The notes beneath the pieces are model-generated. The model had not been told where the DNA came from, ran no database searches, and saw nothing but the letters and a program-made list of their open reading frames with translations. A DNA stretch of 64,000 nt. Origin: UBA2336 sp049306095 (GTDB lineage: Bacteria; Bacteroidota; Bacteroidia; Cytophagales; Cyclobacteriaceae). The stretch is taken from assembly GCA_049306095.1 (NCBI GenBank), contig JBAQPU010000034.1:106045-170044 (forward strand). The letters are read 5' to 3'. Position numbers and translations under genes: made by a program. The first letter of the stretch is position 1, and each line of letters opens with the position of its first letter. This document shows positions 1 to 9,115 of this stretch, piece after piece.

Positions 1-640
1 GGTCCTCAATTTTCTTTTTCGTGAGCGCATCAAATTCTGAGGCCCAGTCATAAGGGTTGGCCTGGGTGTTATGAAAATCTGCCTGGCGTAAATTGTGAAC
101 AATATTTCCACTTCCAATAATGAGTACTCCTTTTTTTCGTAAGGATTGTAATTCATTGGCAAGGTTGAAGTGATAGGCAGCAGGCTTCGAATAATCAATG
201 CTGAGCTGAAAGACAGGAATGCGTGCGTCCGGAAACGCGTGCTTCAAAATCGTCCATGCTCCATGATCGAGCCCCCAGTGATGATCCTCCAGCACTTCGG
301 TGGAGGTAATCATTTTTTTTACTTCTTCGGCATAGTGGGGGGATCCGGGTGCCGGGTATTTTATTTTATACATGGCTTCGGGGAATCCGTAGAAGTCATA
401 AATGGTTTCAGGCTTGTTGGTTACGGAAACAAATGTTCCTTTACGGGTGAGCCAATGTGCTGAAATCACCAGGATAGCAGCCGGTTTTTCTTTCAATGAT
501 TTGCCCATCGCCACCAATGTTTTAGTAAACGCATTGTCCATCAGCACATTCATAGGATTACCATGCCCGATAAACCAGACCGGGTAAGGTTGGGTGCTTT
601 TGAAAGAGGTGGTTGATTGGTGAAGATCTTTTAGGTGCAT
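1..640 (-). CDS. ygiD: 4,5-DOPA dioxygenase extradiol (class III, YgiD type), 3' end cut by window edge
   Basis: The frame runs from ATG at 640 off the left edge, so the C-terminus is missing (213 residues seen; the family is about 260). Its family opens catechol-type rings using a single-metal site. Visible family motifs are GHGNP (His26), SAHW (His62), LDHG (His126) and NIVHNL (His182). Three of these His residues fit the metal ligands known for E. coli YgiD and His126 fits the active-site base. The physiological substrate cannot be told from sequence. It is the last gene of a minus-strand run and is separated from the TPR lipoprotein gene by a short gap. Confidence 0.9.
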   Translation of the reverse strand, partial: MHLKDLHQSTTSFKSTQPYPVWFIGHGNPMNVLMDNAFTKTLVAMGKSLKEKPAAILVISAHWLTRKGTFVSVTNKPETIYDFYGFPEAMYKIKYPAPGSPHYAEEVKKMITSTEVLEDHHWGLDHGAWTILKHAFPDARIPVFQLSIDYSKPAAYHFNLANELQSLRKKGVLIIGSGNIVHNLRQADFHNTQANPYDWASEFDALTKKKIED

Positions 641-707
641 ACCTCAATACAAATTGAGCAAGCGAAAAGTTTACAGGCAAAGGACGAGTTAACTCGCCCG
701 TTCTCCA

Positions 708-2444
708 TTATTTTTTACAGAAAGTTCCGGCAATGTACACCAGATCGGTTGGTGTTTTTTCGTCAATCCTAATCGCCAGATTCTTCCGGGTCTTTTCATC
801 GATACGCGAGAATTCGAGTGCGGAATCGGCATATTTCCAGGCATCTTCAAATTGTTTTTTCACTTCCTCTGCTTCATCGGCTTTCTTTTGAAGGAGTAAA
901 CTATGGTGTAGGCCGTTCAGGGCAAAACCGTTCTTTACCCAGTAGGTCAGGTCTTCGCGATACGTTTTTTCTGCATCCTCATACTTTCCTGCTCTTAAGT
1001 ACACATCACCTAAGAAATGGCGAACGGAAAAGAACCAATCGGGGGGTTCATTATAGTTCAGTTGGTCTTCAATAACGATAGCTTGTTTAAAATGGTCAAT
1101 AGCAGCGGCCATGTTTCCATTGAAACGTGCAATTTCCCCCTCCAGCACATGGATGGCAATGTTACCTACATCGGCTGTTGTATTTATTTCCCAGATCTTC
1201 ATGGTTTTCACTGCTTCTGTTTGCGCCAGCAGCTTCAGAGAATCAAGGGCTTCTTGTGCCTGGCTCAGTTTGTTCATGTTGGCAAAGGCAACCCCTCTTG
1301 CATAGTGCCAGATGGCCCGTGGGTATTTCAAATTATTCTCGGGTTTGGGCAGGGCAACAATTTTTTCCCACTGTGAAAATTTCACCAACACATGGTATGG
1401 AATGGTGATGTAGTGCTGTGTGGTTTCAAAACCTGCTTCATGTAAATAGTTACGATCAATAATTTCAGCCGTTTTAAATGAGGCTTCGATTGAACGGGCA
1501 CCACGACCCTCAAGAGCAGTAGTGGCTGCCAGGAAATGCCAATTGTGCGGGTAGTACATTTGTGGATAAACACCCTGTACTTTGCATTGAGCAATGTAGG
1601 CACTGTCAACTTTTACAGCTTCTTCATTTGATAAGGAGGCCTGGTGATAGTCACCGGTATTAATATAAATATGAGAAGGCATGTGAATGAGATGGCCGGC
1701 ACCGGGAACGAGTGTTTTCAACCGCTCGGCACTTGGCAGGGCTTTTTCAACATACGCTGATGCTTCTGTGGCATGGAGGTAAAGGTGGTTAGCCAGTGGG
1801 TTTATTGCATTCAGTTTCAGTGCGCGTTCAAGCGTGGAAACAATTTCGGAGGTCCACGCTTTCGGTTCTCCACCTTTTCGGGTGTATAAATCCCATGCAT
1901 GCAGGTTCATCAGTGACTCGGCAAAAAGCGTAACGATGAGATCGTTTTCCGGAAATTGTTGATCGGCATTTCGCATAGCGGCCGCGTAGGCCTCTTCGTT
2001 GGTATCAGAATTTACCGGGAACTTGGCAACGAGTGCTTGAATTAACGCTTGCTCCCACAATTGAGCTGACTTACTATATTCAACCGCATTGGTTACAGCG
2101 GTCTGGATTTCTTTTGTGCCTCCCTGATCGCTGTTGGTGTTATAATTTGGCCCCAGCACATAGGCTAAGCCCCAATGGGCCATCGCACAGGTACTGTCCT
2201 GCCGGATGGCTTCGCGAAAGGACCGTGCGGCTTCTGCATGATTGAATCCATTGGCCAGCACCAACCCCTGTGAAAAAAATTTCCGGGCATAGGCTGATGA
2301 AGTGGTAATAGGAATTTCAAACTCACCCATGTTGCTAAAAAGGGGTGCGTCAAACGTGGGAGTTTCTTTAGTCGAACAGGCAGTTAGAATGAATACGGCT
2401 GCTGTAATGGTAATGGATAGCCAAATCTTGAAGGGTGCTTTCAT
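708..2444 (-). CDS. TPR-repeat lipoprotein of unknown function
   Basis: 578 residues. The N-terminus is a lipoprotein signal: a basic start, a hydrophobic stretch and a lipobox ending LTAC at Cys23, so the mature protein is probably anchored in a membrane facing the periplasm. The rest is helical with several tetratricopeptide-like repeats, for example the segments around NHAEAARSFREAIRQD (residues about 68-83), the middle, and GKYEDAEKTYREDL near the C-terminus. It resembles large Bacteroidota TPR proteins of about 550-600 residues that lack an assigned role. No catalytic motif was seen. It probably acts as a scaffold or binding protein, but this is inference from the repeat class only. Confidence 0.8.
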   Translation of the reverse strand: MKAPFKIWLSITITAAVFILTACSTKETPTFDAPLFSNMGEFEIPITTSSAYARKFFSQGLVLANGFNHAEAARSFREAIRQDSTCAMAHWGLAYVLGPNYNTNSDQGGTKEIQTAVTNAVEYSKSAQLWEQALIQALVAKFPVNSDTNEEAYAAAMRNADQQFPENDLIVTLFAESLMNLHAWDLYTRKGGEPKAWTSEIVSTLERALKLNAINPLANHLYLHATEASAYVEKALPSAERLKTLVPGAGHLIHMPSHIYINTGDYHQASLSNEEAVKVDSAYIAQCKVQGVYPQMYYPHNWHFLAATTALEGRGARSIEASFKTAEIIDRNYLHEAGFETTQHYITIPYHVLVKFSQWEKIVALPKPENNLKYPRAIWHYARGVAFANMNKLSQAQEALDSLKLLAQTEAVKTMKIWEINTTADVGNIAIHVLEGEIARFNGNMAAAIDHFKQAIVIEDQLNYNEPPDWFFSVRHFLGDVYLRAGKYEDAEKTYREDLTYWVKNGFALNGLHHSLLLQKKADEAEEVKKQFEDAWKYADSALEFSRIDEKTRKNLAIRIDEKTPTDLVYIAGTFCKK

Positions 2445-2523
2445 CTTTAATCTGAATTTGAAGGGTTATAAACGATCAGGTGTCAATAAGGTTTTGAATG
2501 ACAGATGAAGATACACAAAATAA

Positions 2524-2549
2524 AAGCCCTGACGATTCCGTCAGGGCTT
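2524..2549 (-). terminator. Rho-independent terminator of clpC
   Basis: A perfect 11-bp stem (AAGCCCTGACG / CGTCAGGGCTT) with a 4-nt loop lies 28 bp past the clpC stop. A T-rich tail follows on the minus strand. Confidence 0.9.
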
Positions 2550-2577
2550 GATCCTGTAAAATTATGAACGTTACTGT

Positions 2578-5124
2578 TTATTCACTTTTCTTTGAGGCCG
2601 CTTTTGGCTTCTTTACTTTGATGGTCAGGCTTTCGCTCTTACCATCGTAATCTGCAACCAGTGTGCCGCCTTCCTCAATTTCACCCTTCAAAATTTCCTC
2701 CGCTACCGGATCTTCCAGGTATTTGGTAATGGCACGGTTGAGCGGTCGGGCGCCAAACTGGTGATCGTATCCTTTTTCAGATAAGAAATCTTTCGCTTTT
2801 TCGGTAAGTTCAACCTGGTAGCCAAGTTGAATAATTCTGTCAAACACCTTTTTAAGGGTAATGTCGATGATCTTGTGAATATGCTCACGCTGCAGGGAGT
2901 TGAACACAATCACATCATCCAGACGATTCAGGAACTCAGGACTGAACACGCGTTTCAGCGCATTTTGAATCGTTGACTTCATCGCCTCTTCTTCGTTCTC
3001 CCGTTTTGCCGCGGTAGCAAAACCAATTCCGCTGCCAAAATCTTTCAGGTCACGAACGCCAATGTTGGACGTCATAATGATTATGGTATTGCGGAAATCC
3101 ACCCTGCGGCCTAACCCATCAGTTAAAATACCATCGTCCAGCACTTGCAATAAAATATTGAACACATCCGGGTGTGCTTTTTCAATTTCGTCAAGTAAGA
3201 CAACCGAATAAGGTTTGCGTCTCACCTTTTCGGTAAGCTGGCCGCCTTCCTCATAACCAACGTATCCTGGAGGAGCACCCACCAGTCGCGATACAGAGAA
3301 TTTTTCCATGTACTCACTCATGTCGATGCGAACGAGCGAATCTTCTTTATCGAAAAGATAGGTGGCCAGTACTTTGGCCAATTCTGTTTTACCTACACCG
3401 GTGGGTCCAAGAAAAATGAAAGAACCAATTGGCTTCTTCGGATCTTTCAGTCCAACCCGAGTTCGCTGAATGGCTTTTGTTAGTTTTTTAATCGCCTCTT
3501 CCTGGCCAATTACCCTGCCGCTTAATTCGGTACTCATGCTCAGCAACTTATTGCTTTCTTTCTGGGCAATGCGTTTGGTTGGGATGCCCGTCATCATGGC
3601 AATGACATCGGCTACGTTATCTTCATTCACCGTGTACTTTTCAGTACGCGTTTTATCTTCCCACTTCGCTTTGGCGATGTCAAGTTGTTCTAATAATTTC
3701 TTCTCGCGATCGCGCAGTTGAGCCGCCTCTTCGTATTTCTGACTCTTCACAACGCGGTTCTTTTCCTTTTTCACATCTTCAACCGCTTCTTCCAGCTTCA
3801 CAATTTCTTCAGGTACGTGAATGTTATTGATGTGAACGCGCGCACCGGCTTCATCCATTACATCAATGGCCTTATCGGGTAAGAAGCGGTCGCTGATGTA
3901 GCGGTCAGAAAACTTAACACAAGCTTCTAACGCTTCCTTCGTATAGTTCACATGGTGATGATCTTCATATTTCTCTTTGATGTTCTCCAGAATCTGAATG
4001 GTTTCCTCTACCGTAGTGGAATCCACCATCACCATCTGGAATCTGCGGGCCAATGCCCCATCTTTTTCAATATATTGCCTGTATTCATCCAGCGTGGTAG
4101 CACCAATACATTGGATTTCCCCTCGCGACAAGGCAGGCTTGAACATGTTGGAGGCATCCAGCGACCCGGAGGCACCACCGGCACCTACAATGGTGTGCAA
4201 TTCGTCAATGAACAGAATAACATCAGGCGATTTTTCCAGCTCGTTCATCACAGCCTTCATGCGCTCTTCAAACTGACCGCGGTATTTCGTACCCGCAACA
4301 AGCGAAGCCAGGTCAAGGGTAACAACACGTTTTCCGAAAAGAACACGCGATACTTTTTTCTGAACGATGCGTAAGGCCAGACCTTCAGCGATGGCCGTTT
4401 TACCCACACCGGGTTCTCCTATTAATATTGGATTGTTTTTCTTTCTGCGGGAAAGAATTTGAGCAACCCGTTCAATTTCTTTTTCCCGGCCAACGATGGG
4501 GTCAAGTTTCCCGTCTTCTGCCAGACGTGTTAAGTCGCGGCCAAAATTATCGAGCACGGGTGTACGCGATTTTTCAGCACCTTTTTTTTCTTTTCCAGGT
4601 CCGGTTCCTCCGCCAGTACTGCCTGCACCAAAAATTCTGGATGAATCTTCATCCGGATCGTCAGTATCGGATGCAGCCTGTGGGCCTTCTGCCTGATATT
4701 CGAGCATTTCTTTTACGGTTTCGTAGTTCACGTCAAACTTATTAAGAATTTGTGTGGCCAGGTTATCGCCATCGCGCAGAATGGACAAGAGCAGATGCTC
4801 TGTTCCAATAAGCTGAGCTTTGAAAATTTTAGCTTCGAGGTACGTGATCTTCAATACCTTTTCAGATGCTTTGGTTAGCGGAATATTGGCGAGGTTCTTT
4901 ACTTCGTGTGTGGCGGTTCCTTTCGAAACTTTTTCCACTTCGGAGCGCAATTCATCCAAGGGTACGCCTAATTTTTTCAACACACCCACCGCTACACCTT
5001 CTCCTTCCCGGATAAGCCCCAGCAATAAATGTTCAGCACCTATATAGTCATGCCCCAACCGAAGGGCCTCTTCGCGACTCAGGGAAATCACTTCTTTAAC
5101 ACGGTTGGAAAACTTTGCTTCCAT
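2578..5124 (-). CDS. clpC: ATP-dependent Clp protease ATP-binding subunit ClpC
   Basis: 848 residues from ATG at 5124. An in-frame extension back to 5289 exists, but the family starts at MEAKFSNRVKEV and the extension overlaps the WbqC-like gene, so 5124 is chosen. Order of domains: two Clp_N repeats (about 1-145), an acidic and Gly-rich linker (about 150-185), the first AAA+ module with Walker A GEPGVGKT (about 236-243), a UVR-type coiled-coil middle segment, the second AAA+ module with GPTGVGKT, and the ClpB-D2-small C-terminal domain. ClpC unfolds substrates and feeds them to ClpP, which is not in this window; a ClpS adaptor gene is present at 40763. A strong terminator follows. Confidence 0.97.
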   Translation of the reverse strand: MEAKFSNRVKEVISLSREEALRLGHDYIGAEHLLLGLIREGEGVAVGVLKKLGVPLDELRSEVEKVSKGTATHEVKNLANIPLTKASEKVLKITYLEAKIFKAQLIGTEHLLLSILRDGDNLATQILNKFDVNYETVKEMLEYQAEGPQAASDTDDPDEDSSRIFGAGSTGGGTGPGKEKKGAEKSRTPVLDNFGRDLTRLAEDGKLDPIVGREKEIERVAQILSRRKKNNPILIGEPGVGKTAIAEGLALRIVQKKVSRVLFGKRVVTLDLASLVAGTKYRGQFEERMKAVMNELEKSPDVILFIDELHTIVGAGGASGSLDASNMFKPALSRGEIQCIGATTLDEYRQYIEKDGALARRFQMVMVDSTTVEETIQILENIKEKYEDHHHVNYTKEALEACVKFSDRYISDRFLPDKAIDVMDEAGARVHINNIHVPEEIVKLEEAVEDVKKEKNRVVKSQKYEEAAQLRDREKKLLEQLDIAKAKWEDKTRTEKYTVNEDNVADVIAMMTGIPTKRIAQKESNKLLSMSTELSGRVIGQEEAIKKLTKAIQRTRVGLKDPKKPIGSFIFLGPTGVGKTELAKVLATYLFDKEDSLVRIDMSEYMEKFSVSRLVGAPPGYVGYEEGGQLTEKVRRKPYSVVLLDEIEKAHPDVFNILLQVLDDGILTDGLGRRVDFRNTIIIMTSNIGVRDLKDFGSGIGFATAAKRENEEEAMKSTIQNALKRVFSPEFLNRLDDVIVFNSLQREHIHKIIDITLKKVFDRIIQLGYQVELTEKAKDFLSEKGYDHQFGARPLNRAITKYLEDPVAEEILKGEIEEGGTLVADYDGKSESLTIKVKKPKAASKKSE

Positions 5125-5221
5125 AGAAATGGGAGTAGAATTAGTGTAAATGTAAACTTTTAACGGATTATTTTGACCTGTCTTATAGTAAGAATTTAAA
5201 CGCTTGCCGTTTACAAATTGT

Positions 5222-5848
5222 TCAATGGGGTTTTGCCGATGCCACCACCACATTGCGGGAGTTTGGTCCTTCACAAAATACCAGGTCAAGTAAGCTCAGG
5301 CCTTCTGCAAACTTATTGCCAAACACCTGTTGGTAAGGAACAGCCTGAAAATAAGGTGCCGATAGTTCAGGTTTTTTAGCGTGAATGATGTTTCGGAGAT
5401 CAAGGGTTCCTTCGGCAGGTATTTTTTCATACGACATACTTTCTTGAAGCGTGACATCCATTTTCAGCCACTTGAGACAGATTGTCAGAATTTCAAAATT
5501 CAGATCGTAGAGAAATGTTTGCTGGCGGAATAAAATTTTGTGCAGGTCATCGGCATAGTATTCAAAGAACGGTGAACTCCGGTAGGCCGACTCGATGGTT
5601 CGCCAATGGTTGTTGAGCCATTTTTGAGAGTAGTCCATCCGGACTTCCGTGATCAATACCTTCCCGTGCTTGGAGGTGAGCGGGAGAATTAATCTTTCTA
5701 CACCTTGTGCCGTATGAATATAACAACGATTACGGTAGGTTTGTTTTTCAAAGTACTCGTGTTTTTCAATAACGATTTTTTCAGCCGCGCAAAGCGCGGA
5801 GAAATATGGAACGGAAGGCAAATAGTGGAGTTCGATGAGGATGTTCAT
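5222..5848 (-). CDS. WbqC-like family protein
   Basis: 208 residues. The N-terminal pattern MNILIELHYLPSVPYF and the later segments YRNRCYIHTAQGVERLILPL and KWLNNHWRTIESAYRSSPFFEYYADDL are typical of the WbqC-like family. The founding member sits in an O-antigen cluster; no reaction is established for the family. Its start overlaps the stop of the upstream Sua5/YciO-type gene by 4 bp (ATGA arrangement), so the two are probably translationally coupled. The clpC start lies about 100 bp downstream on the same strand. Confidence 0.85.
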   Translation of the reverse strand: MNILIELHYLPSVPYFSALCAAEKIVIEKHEYFEKQTYRNRCYIHTAQGVERLILPLTSKHGKVLITEVRMDYSQKWLNNHWRTIESAYRSSPFFEYYADDLHKILFRQQTFLYDLNFEILTICLKWLKMDVTLQESMSYEKIPAEGTLDLRNIIHAKKPELSAPYFQAVPYQQVFGNKFAEGLSLLDLVFCEGPNSRNVVVASAKPH

Positions 5849-6468
5849 AGATTAATTTCACCGAGTCCGTTTCTGATAACAATTAACTCGTCTCCCGTGC
5901 AGTCCACCACCGTTGACGGAACGTTCCCACCAGCGCCTCCATCAATAACGAGATCAACCTGGTATTTAAAGTCCTCATAAATTTCTTCCGGGTCGGTTGT
6001 ATATTCCACAATGTGATCGTCATCTTTGATGGATGAGGTGATGATAGGATTACCCAGGGTTTCCACCATGCTGCGGGTAATGTTGTGATCGGGAATTCGG
6101 ATGCCGACAGTTTTTTTATTGACATCCAGAATTTTTGGAACGCGACTGCTGGATTCAAAAATAAATGTGAATGGACCGGGCAAAGATCTTTTCAGTACTT
6201 TGAAAACAGGGGTATCAATTCGTTTCACATATTCTGCAATCTGGCTCAAGTCGTGGCAAATGAAAGAAAGATCCAGTTTGTTCGGTTTGATGTCAAGAAT
6301 CCGGCAAAGTTGAACAATGGCCTTCCTGTTCATTAAATCACAACCGATACCATACACAGAATCTGTAGGATAAATAACAATACCACCCGCTCTGAGAATC
6401 TCGATCACCCGGTTGATCTTTCGCATCTCGGGATTTTGTGGATGGATTTTTAAAAACTCAGCAGGCAT
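5845..6468 (-). CDS. L-threonylcarbamoyladenylate synthase-type protein (Sua5/YrdC/YciO family)
   Basis: 207 residues from ATG at 6468. A longer frame begins at 6504, but the alignable protein starts at MPAEFLKIHP, so the shorter start is preferred. The YrdC fold is recognised from the N-terminal strand-loop GGIVIYPTDSVYGIGCD, LKRSLPGPFTFI and VGIRIPDH. YrdC/Sua5 enzymes make threonylcarbamoyl-AMP for the t6A37 modification of ANN-decoding tRNAs. The short single-domain length is nearer YciO/YrdC than full Sua5, and whether it is the main t6A enzyme or a YciO paralogue is open. It is divergent from mltG. Confidence 0.85.
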   Translation of the reverse strand: MPAEFLKIHPQNPEMRKINRVIEILRAGGIVIYPTDSVYGIGCDLMNRKAIVQLCRILDIKPNKLDLSFICHDLSQIAEYVKRIDTPVFKVLKRSLPGPFTFIFESSSRVPKILDVNKKTVGIRIPDHNITRSMVETLGNPIITSSIKDDDHIVEYTTDPEEIYEDFKYQVDLVIDGGAGGNVPSTVVDCTGDELIVIRNGLGEINL

Positions 6469-6509
6469 GATGCGAAGGTAATGGTTAGTACGAACTGTTA
6501 ACAAATTTG

Positions 6510-6517
6510 TAAATTTG
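6510..6517 (+). promoter_or_regulatory. Bacteroidota -7 promoter box for mltG
   Basis: TAAATTTG matches the TAnnTTTG consensus of the Bacteroidota primary sigma factor. Transcription would start near 6523, which favours ATG 6536 over the in-frame TTG at 6515. The -33 element is poor. Confidence 0.45.
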
Positions 6518-6535
6518 AAACTTATTCAAAAGAGT

Positions 6536-7600
6536 ATGATCAAAGGTCTGGGAAAGCTTATTGTTTTTTTGCTTGTATCCATCTTGTTAATCAGTTTTAC
6601 TTTTTACGGGTATCAGATATGCTATGTGCCCAACATCCTGGTAGGAAAGGAAGACCGGGTTCTCATCATCCCGAATGATGCAACGTTCGAAACGGTGCAA
6701 AAGGCATTGCACGAAGGGGAATATGTGCAGGATTTAATTTCCTTTAGCTTTTTAGCCAAGCTGATGGATTACGATGAAAATGTAAAACCGGGCAGGTACA
6801 CACTCCATGCGAATATGAGTAACCTGCAGGCCATTCGTTTTTTGCGCGCAGGATTACAGGAGCCTGTAAAAATTACGTTCAATAATGTTCGGTTAATTCC
6901 CGAGCTGAGCAAAAAGATCACCCGAAACCTGGGCATGACTCCGGAAGAGTTTGAAGCGGGGTTGGTGAATTTTGCGATGACGAATAAGGAAGGGTTTAAC
7001 AAGGATAATGTTCTTTGCATGTTCATTCCAAACACCTACGAAGTATATTATAATGTAGGAGTTGAAACATTGATTGATAAAATGCATAACGAGTTTGAGA
7101 AATTCTGGACAGATGATAAAAAAGCTAAAGCGAAACAACTGGGACTTTCACCGATTGAGGTTTCGATATTGGCATCGATTGTCCAGGCAGAAACGGTAAA
7201 ACAAGAAGAAGCTCCTAAAATTGCCGGGCTCTATCTGAATAGAATAAAAAAGGGAATTCCGTTACAGGCCGATCCTACTCTGGTGTTTGCTGTTGGCGAT
7301 TTCACCTTGAAGCGCGTATTGAACGAACACAAGGAAGTGGATTCGCCATACAACACCTATAAAAATGCGGGACTGCCACCCGGACCCATTAATATGCCCG
7401 AAGTTTTTGCCTTAAATGCAGTACTCAATTATTTTCCGAGCGACTATATTTATATGTGTGCCAAGGAAGATTTTTCAGGAAGGCACAATTTCACCGCTTC
7501 CTATTCGGAACATATGCGCAATGCTACCCGATACCAAAATGCCCTTACGATTGAGCAGCGCAAAGGCAGGGCAATGCGAAAAAATAATCCCGTAAATTAA
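6536..7600 (+). CDS. mltG: Endolytic murein transglycosylase MltG
   Basis: 354 residues from ATG 6536. One N-terminal membrane helix follows a short cytoplasmic tail, then a LysM-like region (DRVLIIPNDATFETVQKAL) and the YceG/MltG catalytic domain. The catalytic Glu is expected in ASIVQAET, and the family signatures LYLNRIKKGIPLQADPT and NTYKNAGLPPGPI are present. MltG cleaves nascent glycan strands near the inner membrane and acts as a terminase of peptidoglycan polymerisation. It starts a plus-strand run of three closely spaced genes (mltG, thioesterase, YihY-like). Confidence 0.95.
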   Translation: MIKGLGKLIVFLLVSILLISFTFYGYQICYVPNILVGKEDRVLIIPNDATFETVQKALHEGEYVQDLISFSFLAKLMDYDENVKPGRYTLHANMSNLQAIRFLRAGLQEPVKITFNNVRLIPELSKKITRNLGMTPEEFEAGLVNFAMTNKEGFNKDNVLCMFIPNTYEVYYNVGVETLIDKMHNEFEKFWTDDKKAKAKQLGLSPIEVSILASIVQAETVKQEEAPKIAGLYLNRIKKGIPLQADPTLVFAVGDFTLKRVLNEHKEVDSPYNTYKNAGLPPGPINMPEVFALNAVLNYFPSDYIYMCAKEDFSGRHNFTASYSEHMRNATRYQNALTIEQRKGRAMRKNNPVN

Positions 7601-7606
7601 CGGTTG

Positions 7607-8017
7607 ATGTATCAGTCAGAAACCTCCGTTCGGGTACGCTATGGTGAAACAGACCAGATGGCGTATGTGTACTATGGAAACTATGCCATGTACTATGAAG
7701 TAGCGCGTGTCGAAAGCTTGCGCAAGCTTGGAGTAACCTATAAAGAGCTTGAAGATAATGGCGTGATGATGCCAGTACTGGAAAATCATTCAACATTTCT
7801 GGCGCCTGGTCGTTATGATGAATTATTGCGAATTGTTGTTTCGATGCGTGAGATGCCAACCGTTCGAATTAAGTTTGAGTATGAAATTTTCAATGAACAG
7901 AATAAATTGATCAATAAGGGTGAAACACTTCTTGCTTTTGTTGATATGAAAACCGGCCGCCCCTGCAGGCCGCCAGAAGTAATGATGAACGTGCTGGCTC
8001 CCTTTTTTAAAAAATGA
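7607..8017 (+). CDS. Acyl-CoA thioesterase, 4HBT/YbgC-type hotdog protein
   Basis: 136 residues from ATG 7607 (an in-frame TTG lies 3 bp earlier). The N-terminal motif RYGETDQMAYVYYGNY corresponds to the hotdog ETDxxGxVyhxxY signature with the catalytic Asp. The fold hydrolyses thioesters of acyl-CoA or acyl-ACP; substrate chain length cannot be read from sequence. It begins 6 bp after mltG and overlaps the next gene by 4 bp, so the three are probably cotranscribed. Confidence 0.88.
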   Translation: MYQSETSVRVRYGETDQMAYVYYGNYAMYYEVARVESLRKLGVTYKELEDNGVMMPVLENHSTFLAPGRYDELLRIVVSMREMPTVRIKFEYEIFNEQNKLINKGETLLAFVDMKTGRPCRPPEVMMNVLAPFFKK

Positions 8018-9003
8018 AGTTTAAGTACAAGCGATATTTCTTTAAATGGACGCCCGGGTTGCTGATCATCATTTGGATGAGGCAAATAAAATTTAAAAAG
8101 TGGGATAATGTTTCGTTGTACAAAATTATCAAGCTTTTTGTCCGTGATCTGACGCAAAATGAAATTCTGATTCGCGCCAATGGGGTAGCATTTAGTTTTA
8201 TCCTGGCCATATTTCCGGCTATTATTTTTTTATTCACCTTGATCCCCTATGTAACACAATACATTCCGGAGGTAAATACACAAAGCATTATGGAATTTAT
8301 GGCAAGCATTATGCCGGCCAGTATGTATGATGTTGTGTCCTCTACCATTCAGGATATCGTTAGTAATCAACGAGGCGGACTGCTCACCCTGGGTTTTGTG
8401 TTTGCCTTGTATATGGCAACTAACGGGATGATGTCCTTGATGAATGCTTTTAACGCCTGTTATAAAACAAATGACAAACGGGGCGGACTGAAAACAAGAC
8501 TGATCGCTACGGGGCTCACTATTCACCTGGCACTTGTGTTAGTGTTGGCTGTTGTGCTGTTGGTGGTGGGTCAGTTTGTGCTGGATTATATTCTTTTAAA
8601 TTTAAGTGAACTTGAAGCGCTGAAGGGCATTGATAAATTTACAGTGTACCTCTTATTTGCACTCCGGTTTATTGTGGTTTTTATTGTTTTCTTTCTGGCT
8701 GTTTCCACCATATACTATTTTGGTCCGGCTATTCATTATAACTGGAGGTTTTTTTCCATCGGATCGTTTTTGGCAACGATTTTCATTCTGGCTGTTTCGT
8801 ACGGATTTTCGTACTACATCACCAACTTCGGAACGTATAACAAAGTGTACGGATCGATTGGAGTTTTAATTGCGTTGATGGTGTGGGTGCAACTGGTAAC
8901 CGTTGTTTTATTAGTAGGATATGAAGTGAATGCCAGTATTCACGATGCCGCCCGCATGCAGGCCATCTGGCATGGCAGGAGATTTAAAAATACAGAGACA
9001 TAG
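8014..9003 (+). CDS. YihY/BrkB family inner-membrane protein
   Basis: 329 residues with about six hydrophobic helices. Family signatures are ANGVAFSFILAIFPAIIFLF, MATNGMMSLMNAFNACY and the C-terminal GSIGVLIALMVWVQLVTVVLLVG (segment about residues 282-304). The family was once misnamed RNase BN and its transport or envelope role is unsettled. The start codon overlaps the thioesterase stop (ATGA). A bidirectional hairpin terminator follows at 9069. Confidence 0.9.
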   Translation: MKFKYKRYFFKWTPGLLIIIWMRQIKFKKWDNVSLYKIIKLFVRDLTQNEILIRANGVAFSFILAIFPAIIFLFTLIPYVTQYIPEVNTQSIMEFMASIMPASMYDVVSSTIQDIVSNQRGGLLTLGFVFALYMATNGMMSLMNAFNACYKTNDKRGGLKTRLIATGLTIHLALVLVLAVVLLVVGQFVLDYILLNLSELEALKGIDKFTVYLLFALRFIVVFIVFFLAVSTIYYFGPAIHYNWRFFSIGSFLATIFILAVSYGFSYYITNFGTYNKVYGSIGVLIALMVWVQLVTVVLLVGYEVNASIHDAARMQAIWHGRRFKNTET

Positions 9004-9068
9004 AATTGCTATAGCTTAGTTGAGCACATTCGCACCTTCCATACCAGCTTTTTGGAGATTCATAAAAA

Positions 9069-9098
9069 GAAAAAACCCAACTACGATTGGGTTTTTTC
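9069..9098. terminator. Bidirectional terminator between converging genes
   Basis: A perfect 12-bp stem (GAAAAAACCCAA / TTGGGTTTTTTC) with a 6-nt loop. It has A- and T-runs on both sides, so it can end transcripts of both the YihY-like and the TlpA-like gene. Confidence 0.88.
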
Positions 9099-9115
9099 TT
9101 ATAGGATTTGACCGT

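Noticed and set aside
3952..4374. 140-residue open frame opposite clpC
   Set aside because: A shadow of the clpC ATPase coding strand, with no independent support.
5125..5289. N-terminal extension of ClpC
   Set aside because: The frame is open, but it is Trp-rich and unlike any ClpC N-terminus, overlaps the WbqC-like gene, and MEAKFSNRVKEV at 5124 is the family start.
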